NCBI RefSeq assembly: GCF_026151205.1
Contig: NC_087079.1
Location: 9,910,635 to 9,974,634 of the forward strand
DNA from: Bolinopsis microptera
Lineage: Eukaryota > Ctenophora > Tentaculata > Lobata > Bolinopsidae
Length of the DNA: 64,000 nucleotides
Direction: 5' to 3'
A model generated the notes under the pieces. The model worked only from the letters and a program-made list of their open reading frames with translations. It was not told the DNA's origin and made no database searches. Below, one piece after another: positions 1-10,064 of this stretch. How positions within the stretch are numbered: the first letter of the stretch is position 1; every line of letters starts with the position of its first letter. A program made the translations under genes and the position numbers.

Positions 1-1398
1 TCACAATATTAATATAGTGCTGTCACTAAATAGCAATCAGGCCAATAACCAACCCCGCAGTAAAAAGTCCGGGTGTGTTTTTATCCTGGCTGTCTCTCCT
101 GGATCCTGGAGCATTTTCAATCGGTTTTACATTATATAGGTGACCCAAGAAAAAACGATTGTCATAAACAATAAACTAAGTTAAAGGTCTGAGGTTAGTT
201 AATAGATCAGGCGATAACTTCACTTAAAGCTAGGAGATCGTTATCCTCCGCTGGCGACTCTTCGACCGTGTACCAATTATTACCAGGTCATCAGCATACA
301 GCGAAGAAAATCCTTTCTGATCAATTAATCGTAATTCTCGTTTTTTTGTTTTGTTCCAATAAATAACAAAAAGTCCTTCAGGTAAAAAGACGGCAATTTT
401 GCAGATAAGCAAAAGTATGAATAACGGGTGGGTTATTGTCAAATATTTTATTTATAGCCATTTTGTGGCCACTTAGCCACTTAGCTTCAACTGTTACCTT
501 TTACCGTGAATACAGGACGGTATAATACGATTAGGCCGTTTGGACAATATATTTTCCGTAACACGTACAATTTGGACGGATAGAGATTAGAGATATGATA
601 TAAATACGAATGGTGCTTTTATTTTAAGCGATCATTATATTTGCTAAAATAAATCAAATATGTTTATTTCCTTACAGCCTCTCTATTTTCAACCATGTAA
701 ACTATCACCAAAATAGTGCCGATTACTATAATGTAATTGTCAATTCATACACCTGGAGAGTTGATTTTTAGATTGCTGTAGATTCTTGACAAAGACTTGT
801 CAGCTTTGGTTAATAAAAACCACCTTTCTCCCTCCAAAGTTTTTGCATACACGCAGTTATATAACTAGCTTTCTAGTCTATTTACGAGGTGCACCCTGGT
901 GACGTGCCATATTCCAAAGATACCACTGTCTTTGACGATATTATCGGCCGAAATATCTCTATATTTGAGCAAATGGTCTGTGATATAGCATTAGCAAAGT
1001 GGGGACATATGTCAAGTCTAATGTAGCTAACATGTCATCTTCTGCTAGACGGGTGGAGGTATCACGTGAGAGAAATGCTTTTAGAAGCTCGGTAATGTAA
1101 ATAACTTGCCGCAGCTCGCAGACCGTACTTTCAAGGTTGTGTCAAGTTTGTCAGGTTAGTCTCCTCTCAGTTGATGTAGAGCTTTGGGTTTGGACCAAGT
1201 TTCTGGCAGCTTATCCGTTGTCACCGTGGGGATCTAGTTGTGTGCTTCATTTGTAATTTGTATGAGTGGTTCTGTGGTGTTAACTTATTTGGTAAATATG
1301 ATCTGATTTCATGATTGAGAAGGTCTTCTTGAGAATTTATAGTTATGATATTTCCTTAATAGACAACAAACAATCCCAGGAAACACTAGTCTTCCAAA
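1..1398. other. Upstream flank of guanylate cyclase gene, no gene seen
   Basis: This AT-rich stretch shows no convincing coding exon on either strand. Open frames are short and have no recognisable family motif. It should contain the promoter and 5' untranslated region of the guanylate cyclase that starts at 1399, but I see no clear core promoter element. Confidence 0.4.
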
Positions 1399-4300
1399 AT
1401 GTATGGGTTCATCTTCAACGCCATCAAGTTAGGGTTCTACAGCGACTTTGAGAAGAGGTCATGGTACATCATCTGCACAGGGGCGTCAGTTCCTGAGGAC
1501 TATGACGATTACATCGACTATGAAGACCAACTTTTTCTAGAGCTTGCTGTTGGTGAGATATTGGGAACTTTAAAATTAATATTGGTGGGTATGCACTATG
1601 CAGGGCCATAAAATGGCCATACGATCGTATTTTATGCAGGGTATTGCTAACCGTCTGCAATATTGATGTCACTAACCAAGGATATCAGCCATTCCGTGAG
1701 ATATCTGTATTTTTTGTGAATGATGTTATTTTCTACTCAGGAGTCAGTAAGCATGTAAAAAAAGATGTGAATGAAGTGGTTGCTCTGTTTGGGGAATGGT
1801 TCATCAAAGTCACTATTAAAGAATGGAACATGAAAGTAATTTGTCTTTAAATTTTAAATTTTACCCGCTCAAATTATCATTGCAGAACACATTTCAGAAA
1901 TTCATACGTTATTGCTTTATTAATTAGTGCTCGATGATTTCCCGGATCAAAATTATATGCAACCAGAAGTCTTTGGATTTGATATATTCTCTCGTGAAAA
2001 TCAGATTAGAAATTTAACAAAACAGTTATTATCTAACTCCTGAGTTTTAATCAATGTCATCTTCAGCTTCTCGGTCGAACCCCTGGAGACTTTTTCCGTT
2101 CCTGGAATGATTTCTTTGACTACAAGTCATACGAATATGCAGGTCAACTTTTCAACTCGTCGTTCATTCAAACATTTAGTTTTAAGAGTTAAAAATTTTA
2201 TTTATCACATTTACAGAATATATTATTATATATCTTTTGTTTAAAACATTGTACAGTAAAACCACGATTTACCGCAAACCCCGATTTACCGCGGCCATCT
2301 TCTTTCCCCCAAATAAAGCTCAACAATCAACATGTATAAATATGTATAATGTCAACAAACAAAACCCAGATTTACCGCGGACGCGGATGTTTCTTATCCC
2401 CCAAACTATGCGGTAAATCGGGATTCGGGGTATGACTGTATATTTATTAACATAATTCCCTTTTTTTGAGAAGTGGCTGTAGCATTTTATCATACAGGTC
2501 TGATGTACGAGTCCTACACAGTCAGTCAGGAAGACGACCAAGGATTTGACCTGGCTATGAGATGCTGGGCTCCTAACATGGCCTTCTTTGGACTGGGTTA
2601 GATTTAAACATACGAGCTCTTTTGCTTTCATTACATTTCACAGATTTTATATCTTTAAGCCATACATTTTTGTTTGATCAGCTTTCCTCTCCGATCAGGA
2701 TTAATCAAGTTCATTTTGAAGAACCTCTATCAAGTTCCAGAAGATGACATCCAGATCGTAGCCGAACCTCAGCAAATAGATGGGTATATATTCCAGACAA
2801 ACTTCCGTCTCCAGTTTGACAATTCCCGGTTCTACGATAACCCGGACGACGAGGATGCTTCTGAGAGGGAAATGGATGAGATAATGCCTCTGACGTCACT
2901 TAGTATTCTTAATCTGTTCCCTTTCTTCATATACTTTGACAGGTAGGCTTCGCAAGAACCATCACAATTCCATTACATCATCATTTCGTTCCAGATCATC
3001 AGAATTACAGAAATTAAGAAAAAAGAAATACGAATTAACGATTTGATAAAAATCTAACAAAGTGTGATACCTCCCTCCAGGTTTAACGAAATCCACTCTG
3101 TGGGCAGCACCTTGGACCAGATCATGCCCAAATTGGTCCGCTCCAAACTCAACAAAAACTTTGCTCTGCGCAAACCAAGGTACATGCAGACGAAGCTATT
3201 GGTGCTCTTGACTTCTTATCTTAACTATAAAGTTATACCTAAATAAGTGCATTTTCCACCTTCTATCCGCCATGCCCGAAAGATGACAGTTGTTTGCACT
3301 AATTCATGTATTTTTCCAGCAACAAGCTACAGGGTATCAACTGATTTCAGTATAAATATTAGTGCCATGATTTCAGATATGGTACGATGACTTGGAACTA
3401 CATTCGGAGTAATACTCACATGGTGTTTGAGTTGTGTAGTAAGGGAAGCGAGGGGGTCACTCAACTAATGAAGAACGAAGAGACAGAGATTGATCTGCAC
3501 TTCCGCTTACAGGTGACCTGTTGTGTTGTTGATGTTTTGTAGTTGTGTTCTTGTTGTATTATTGTTGAGTTCTTGTTGAGTTCTTCCTGTAATCTTGTTG
3601 TGCTCACTTGATTTTTTATAATGTAAAATCACGGTAATTGCGTTTCATCTAAGCTTAGTTGCTTCATTCTAAACTGATATTTAATCAGATGCCTTAGGTA
3701 AGTAAAACTAAAATCAAATTCGTATTCAGGGTCAGATACTAGTGTTTGAAGAGACTGGTGATGCCATCTTCCTTTGTTCCCCACGTTTGGAGTCCATGTC
3801 GGCATGCAAGTCGGTGTTCCTAGGGGATCTGGAAGCTCACGACAATACTAAAAACCAACTAGTCTCCTCCTCACTTAGGTAGGAGTATTTTAACCAATCA
3901 GAGAGCTCAGAGCTGTATCATGATAGTCACGTGACACAAATAAACCAATCTAGTCAAGTGAAACTTTTGCACCACTTTATCTAAACAACCTCAGTTGTTT
4001 TTGGATTGGGCCTGCTATCGAAATCATAATTTAATATCTATCATTCGACCTAATTGATTACAAATCACTTGGTGATGAGGTAATGTCCCCAGGCTGCATT
4101 TGATCCGACGTCTGCTAGACGAGGAGCGGGAACAGAGCATGGTCCAGAGCCAATACCTCTCCGTCCTTAACACCGAGATGAGAATAACTGAGGGCCTCAT
4201 TAAACAGATCATGCCGAAAGATGTTGCTCTGCAGGTTCGGTTATTTTTTATCTTATTCTACTTAGCAGATTCCGGCAAGAGGAGGACATTTTTACCAATA

Positions 4301-6535
4301 TAGAAACAGTTTCACGAGGATTCTTCATATTCATTATTCATGTTGATATAAATATTTATGAGCGGAAATTCAAAACCTTTAACTGGAACCTTTAATTTAA
4401 TTAAAAAATATTTGATAGATTAGGGAAGGGACCCCGTTTGTTAACACCTGTGAAGAGTATAGTGAAGCAACAGTTCTCTTTAGTGACCTGGTCGGGTTTA
4501 CTGAAATTTGCAGTGGTCTCTCTCCTATGCAGGTTTGCATATTTTTACCTTGTATGTTATAGTTGAGGCCCTATTCAACTCAAACAACCCGACATATTTG
4601 GGTACTTTGTCAGTGATCATGATTTTATAACGATTTAAGATTTGAGCTACTCGTATGATCAGACTTCTAAGTTGACTAAAATAGATGGTCGAAACACGAA
4701 TGTCGTTCAAAGCTTTCATCCGCTTCGAATCTTCCTAAATTGCCGTGTTCTGAAAGAATCTTAATACTCTACTTACCTCGTCAAATAACCAAGGTGGCAG
4801 GCTTGCTGAACAGGATGTACATGACATTTGACACGCTCACAGATGCCAACCCTAACGTCTACAAGGTAATGATAAATCACTCTGTGAAATATTCGAGGAA
4901 CTATATTTATAGCGGGAATTTGTTTCGAGAGATTAAAATGTCGTAAATAACAACTGGGAACGTCAAATAAAGAGTATATTGCAATCGCCATGATCCTAAC
5001 ACTATCTTGGAAGTTCTAATTTTGGCGAGAAGTTATCGGGCTTGATTCACTGACCTCCGGGGTACTGAAGCTCGAGGTCGTCAGAGCCGAAATTCCGGAC
5101 ACACAGAGTACTGTGTTCTAGGGTTGAATGTGTTTCTACATATCAAACCATGAAACTGAACTATTAATATTTGTAGGTTGAAACAATTGGTGATGCGTAC
5201 ATGTTAGTAAGCGGCTTACCGGACCGCACGGAGCACCATGCCAAGCATGCTGCTGACATTGCCATGGATATGGTTCAGGCAATCCAGAAAGTCAAGATAA
5301 CTTTCCTTAAAGAACCCCTAACAGTCAAACTAGGAATGCACTCTGGAGCAGTTGTCGCAGGTATAAAAACTAATTATTCAGGAGTCTCTTAGGATTTTTC
5401 CAGTATTCGACTGGATGTTTTTCAATGAAATTCGTGAAGAAGGGTCAACTCGGTGACCAACAAAATGTTAGCAATCTTTAAATCCAGCTACAGCAACACA
5501 ATATACTGAATATTATGCGTTGGCATTTCTATAAACACATTCTATTACTCCAGGAGTTGTAGGTTGGAAGGTTCCAAGGTATTGTTTGTTCGGTGACACA
5601 GTAAACACAGCCTCGAGAATGGAAACCGCGAGTGAGGCCCTTAAAATACACATCAGTGACTCAACTAACGAGCATCTCAAGCGATACGGTTTGTCATGAA
5701 AGCAATTCATTAATTCATAGAAAATAATTTTGTATTTTTGTACTGAAACGAATCTTTTTCCATAACAGTCTAAGTTTATACAGCTATATAATATATATAT
5801 AAGAAGCTTGCTTTCGGTATCATTTTTGCAACAAGCTGCTTGGCAAAAGCGAGCACTCCCCCGGTAGCACTTTCACAGAAGCACAACTCCCTGCAGGAAA
5901 CTACATTACCCGTCAGCGAGGCTGGCATTCCCACAAAGGCAAGGGCCAGTTACCCACGTATTGGCTGTGCGGTCAGGGGGACAACATCCTACCCTCCTAC
6001 ACACAGACGGAGATGATGGAGGAGGAAGCGAAGAAACAGGTCAACCAGGTTCTGGAACAGGTACGTGGGATTGATCATCGGAATCATGAGCTACTAACAT
6101 AAACTAGACATGATGACTTCGGCAATTTAAACAGTTTTCAGTTTTCCGAGGGTTTAATTTGCCATGCATGGCAGGGTTCAAAGATTTGTCTAAAAATTCC
6201 ATTCAAATTTCTAGCAAGATGGTTTCCAGAGCATATGAATTAAATCACAAATGTTGATACATTTTCTCTTTGGTTAAGGAATAATTCTTTCTCAAACTTG
6301 AGTATCATTAATAAAAATCTTCTAGGTGAACGAAGGAGCTCAACTAAGTGCGGAAGTTCTAAACCAGTTGGGTAACAACCCAGCGATGCAACGACAGATA
6401 AATCCACTGCAGAAAGTGGCTGAACTAGTGGCGGATGGCAAAGTAGACGCCAATAAGAACTTAAAACAAAACTACCTAAAAGATAAACCCAAGTTCCATA
6501 TTCGAAACATCAGTACAGTATGCACAATTATATGA
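1399..6535 (+). CDS. Soluble guanylate cyclase, atypical, 15 exons
   Basis: Converts GTP to cGMP in the cytosol. Exons read with consistent phase: 1399-1552, 1741-1835, 2067-2142, 2498-2596, 2699-2942, 3081-3179, 3377-3512, 3730-3878, 4093-4234, 4419-4532, 4794-4865, 5177-5360, 5554-5688, 5879-6060, 6326-6535. Domains in order: HNOB (starts MYGFIFNAI, exons 1-5), HNOBA (exons 5-8), signalling helix ([20 protein letters not shown], exon 9), class III cyclase (exons 10-13), C-terminal tail. The catalytic domain carries both metal aspartates ([16 protein letters not shown]), a guanine-contact Cys (PRYCLFGD) and the NTASR Asn/Arg, so it could work as a homodimer, as reported for Drosophila Gyc-88E-type enzymes. 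In contrast, the segment matching the heme-ligand His of beta subunits reads NDFFDYK, and the YxSxR motif is not recognisable. NO sensing through heme is therefore doubtful. The start was chosen because MYGF is the family's usual N terminus. Confidence 0.88.
2254..2438. mobile_element. Short TA-flanked inverted-repeat element (pogo/Tigger-like MITE)
   Basis: The element lies in intron 3 of the guanylate cyclase gene. It starts CAGTAAAACCACGATTTACC and its other end, read in reverse, starts CAGTCATACCCCGAATC. TA flanks both ends (2252-2253 and 2439-2440), as expected for Tc1/mariner-pogo insertion. The inside is made of repeated GATTTACCGC blocks and has no coding capacity. A related copy lies near 21357-21545. 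Confidence 0.75.
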
Positions 6536-7620
6536 ATTTAGAGCTTATCATTTAACCAGAGACAGCAATGAGTCATGTAGTTATCAGTTATACTTATCCG
6601 AACAATGGGGGTAAAATTAGAGATGGTAAAAAAATAATACAATACTTTATAAGCGTAATTTTTATTTTTATTTCTTATATATACGATCACCCAACTATCA
6701 AAATATGTAATAGTAATATCATTATCAATCACAAATTGAGTTAATTGTAGTAGTAATTACAAAATCATTTCATATTTATGATACTGGTACGTGCATATTT
6801 TGTATTGTTATACTTATTGGTTGCAAATGTTGTAATAGTAATACTACAGTAATACCTATTTACAACGTGCACCCCTACGTTTTTAACCAAAATAAAACCA
6901 AATAAAATTCGCATTATTTCGGTGCGTGTCCGCGTCGCGTCAAAGCGCAAAGTTTGATTTGGGGGTCACGTGCTGCATAAGTTTATTTTTAGCGTTGCAT
7001 AAATGCATATGTTGCGCAAGTTGTTAAAACTAAAAGTAATTTTCGTTCTGAATTAATTTGTAGGGAGTAAAATAGTCAAATGGGAAGTGCAGTGGCTCCC
7101 GCAGAAACTTTTACGGTTTACAATTACCGGGCCTAGAAAATGCACTCCACAGCTAGCTCTGTCATGTATGTGTAATGTGACAATTGACATGTAAGTGTAT
7201 ATTATGTAAATGTCCTGGCCCCACCGGCATCAGCCATCAGTATTTATTACAAGTCTCTGCACTTGCAGTGAATATTCTCTAAATTGAAGCAGTGTTTACG
7301 CTGTTTACGCTAAGCTCAGCTAGTGAGATTGGAGATCGTGCGCGGCAGATCTAGTTGCTAGTGTCTACAATGTCAACGTGTGACTATATATATAGTTTAA
7401 ATTTACACATATTGCATATGACGAGGCAATTACTTTGTACCTTTTTGCTTTTGGTACCAAATTTAACAATGTTAGCAAAAAAATTTTAATTAAAAAAATA
7501 TTTTTTTGGAATTGCGCCGGTTAGCGGACGCTAAATTTCCATCAACCGTAGGGATCTCCGTGTCTTTTACAATTTATTATTACAATTAACGATCGTTTCA
7601 TACAATTACATGCTACATGA
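6536..7620. other. Intergenic, no gene recognised
   Basis: AT-rich sequence downstream of the guanylate cyclase. It should contain that gene's 3' untranslated region. I see no coding region or clear repeat boundary here. Confidence 0.35.
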
Positions 7621-7624
7621 AGAG

Positions 7625-8285
7625 GTCTCCTCCTAGTCGTTGGAGTGGCCTGCATCACACACATCTCTTCTACGGCGTAACATGTTCCAGGTTCCTCCAT
7701 TCCACTCGCTATTTACTTTTAGAGACAACTGTTTTACTGCATCTCTGCTGATGTTATCGACACCTGTAAATTCAGCCGCATCCTCGAGTACACAGGCCAT
7801 CCAGCCTTTGCGGGGTCGACCTCTCAGTCTCTTTCAATAGTTTGGTTTCCAATCCATATCCAGTAAGAAATAAGGAAACCGCGTCTCTGGCATTCTGACA
7901 ACATGTCCGTACCACCTTGTCCTTAGTCTAGCCGCACCGTTAATTGACGATGTCAATAATTCATGGCAGCTCGGCGCGGCACAGTAGCGCATCTCGCCGA
8001 TCTAGCCATTATGTCGCTGTGAGAAGCCTCATTGAGTGCGCGGCGCGGCACAGTAACGCATCGCGCTACAAGCCGCACCGATGAAAGTTTCGATAGACTT
8101 AATTCCAGCACGCCTGAGAACTTTTTCATTGGAGACACGGGAAGAACCACTTTATTTTCAAGATTCTTCTCAGGGAGGTCAGATGGAAGACCTCAAACCG
8201 TTTCATTTGCTTCTTTGTTGTGTTCCAGACTTCAGCTCCATATAACAGAATGGTAATATCAGCATCCTTGTAGATACGGATCTTG
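7625..8285 (-). pseudogene. Decayed LINE, C-terminal part of reverse transcriptase ORF
   Basis: Reading the minus strand in shifting frames gives pieces typical of the region after the reverse transcriptase domain of LINEs: LLYGAEVWNTTKKQMKRFEV and SLRRILKIKWF near 8160-8270, then TRWYGHVVRM and RGRPRKGWMACVLEDAAEF near 7780-7930. The frame is broken by several stops. No 5' end or target duplication is visible, so it is a dead fragment. The clade is not certain. Confidence 0.65.
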
Positions 8286-8354
8286 GTGGGCGTTGGTGGA
8301 ATTTGGGTTTTGTAAAACCTTTAAAAACCAAAGTCACGTGAAATTTTTGGGCGA

Positions 8355-9491
8355 CAGAGGCACATATTAGGTGCGGTAAAAAATAAAAGAAATTATGCGG
8401 TACCGCACCCGACTATAAAGGTAAAATGTGCGGTAAGGTGCGGTAAATTTTTACCAATTATGCGGCAAATTTGCGACGATTTTTTCGAAATTTGTGCGGG
8501 AATTGTGCGGTTTTCTTTTGCATTTTCTGAAGGACTTTGGAAATTCTAAACGTATAACCGCCGCTCTTATCAAAAATAGGTCTGTTTATGTATTACTGAG
8601 GGTGTAGATCTTTACTAATAAGACCATAAGACCATGATTGAACCTATATTGAGATTCAGTTATCTGAGAACAATGACTTGATCTGGTAGAGATCAGGAGA
8701 CAGTTATTTGAAGACGCCTCTTGATAGAGTCGATCACTCGATCAGATCCCATGCGTTATCGCAAATATGTGACACGCTTGATCGTCAGTACTTGTAAACC
8801 ATTTGATCCAAGATCCATTAAAGCCCACTATAAAGCCAACGCTACAACGAATATATAGAGCTCATTACCCGATAAAAAGGGCTGCAGGTATGATCGAAGT
8901 ACGGTAACGACAAGGGTTCCATAACGGCCTGGGTCACGGTCCCGAAAGGGCCTGGGTCACGGTCCCGAAAGGGCTTGGGTCACGGTCCCGAAAGGGCCTG
9001 GGTAACGGTCCCGAAAGGGCCTGGGTCATGGTCCCGAAAGGGCCTGGGTCACGTGGTAACCGGGTCACGTGGCCTAGGCATGAGTTCCAAAAGGGCCTGG
9101 GTCACGGTCCCGAAAGGGCCTGGGTCAGGGTCCCGAAAGGGCCTGGGTCACGTGGTAACTGGGTCACGTGGCCTATAGGTATGAGTTCCAAAAGGGCAGC
9201 TGGGTCACGGTCCCGAAAGGGCCTGAGTCACGGTCCTAAAAGGGCCTGAGTCTCGGTCCTAAAAGTGCCCGACTTTTAACATATTTTGGTTTTTACACTC
9301 AAAAATCTTAACGCGAAAATTTCAAAATTATGCGAAATTTAGCGGAAAATGCAAGATTATGCGTAAATATTCAGAAAATTACAAAATGTGCGGAAGTATG
9401 CGGAAAACAATAAATTATGCGGAAATGTGCGGAAAACAGTAAATTGTGCGATCCCGCACCCATGGCCCATCGCACCTAATATGTGCCTCTG
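8355..9491. mobile_element. Non-autonomous hAT-type transposon carrying a minisatellite
   Basis: The ends are 21-bp perfect inverted repeats; the first 20 bases are CAGAGGCACATATTAGGTGC, and the CAGAG...CTCTG termini suit hAT elements. The 8-bp target duplication TTGGGCGA sits at 8347-8354 and 9492-9499. Subterminal regions are rich in TGCGGTAAA / TTATGCGGAAA blocks. The centre (about 8921-9268) is a minisatellite. There is no transposase, so it would depend on an enzyme made elsewhere. Confidence 0.85.
8921..9268. repeat. Minisatellite, about 21-23 bp unit
   Basis: Tandem GGGTCACGGTCCCGAAAGGG-type units, with two interspersed GGTCACGTGGTAACYGGGTC variants forming a higher-order pattern. The array is the middle of the hAT-type element. 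Open frames across it are by-products of the repeat. Confidence 0.9.
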
Positions 9492-9529
9492 TTGGGCGAG
9501 CGAATTTATTAGTAAGAGCCGGTAAAAAT

Positions 9530-10050
9530 ATCAAATTATGGTTCTTTATTCATCATTCTTGGGGCGCTACGGAGCATGACAAAATGAAGGAGTTGCCATA
9601 TTGTCAATTATTCAATTAATTTTAAAAGTTAAATTGTAAATGACTGGACATACACCGTTATTGCGCCTGTGTAATGATATGCAGTTAAAAGTATAAAAAA
9701 CAAAAGCCATGTCAAGGAATGGTTCTTTACAAGTTTATATATAATTTGTTAGATTAAATAAAATGGTAGTCGTGAAATCCGAAGTAGGTAATGTAACTTA
9801 TAATAACATTTATGGTCCATTTTTGGAGGACTTCACCGATTCGACGCGCCGCGCAAACTAGCATTCTTGCTTCGTCGATCGTTGCTCTGCTTCGCAGAAC
9901 AACGATCTCGATGTATTCAAGCTTGTATTCAAGCTTCATGATCATATTTGCATGAATCGTTCAATTTTAGTCGTTGAACACCAACTTATATTATTATTTT
10001 ATTACGTTGTTGGTTGTGACCCCCACGGTCGTTTCACTATTATATTATAT
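9530..10050. other. Intergenic, no gene recognised
   Basis: AT-rich sequence between two transposons. It holds small imperfect hairpins, such as AAGCTTGTATTCAAGCTT near 9918-9935, and nothing that looks coding. Confidence 0.35.
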
Positions 10051-10064
10051 ATGGTGTATTGTCC

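Larger units (their letters stand above)
8283..9520. mobile_element. End of a 9-bp-TSD-type element, split by a hAT-like insertion
   Basis: The flanks of the insertion at 8355-9491 join into a sequence (ACCAAAGTCACGTGAAATTT, then GGGCGAGCGAATTTATTAGT, then AAGAGCC ending at 9520). This repeats the right terminus of the element at 10065-12450. So an older copy of that element ended here and was later hit by a second transposon. Its left end was not found; the LINE remnant lies immediately upstream. Confidence 0.6.

Noticed and set aside
1469-1672. Antisense and shadow open frames over guanylate cyclase, topoisomerase and LINE exons
   Set aside because: Each overlaps a well-supported exon in another frame and has no family motif of its own.
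8975-9249. Overlapping open frames with GPERAWVTVPKG-type repeats
   Set aside because: By-product of the minisatellite inside the hAT-type element.
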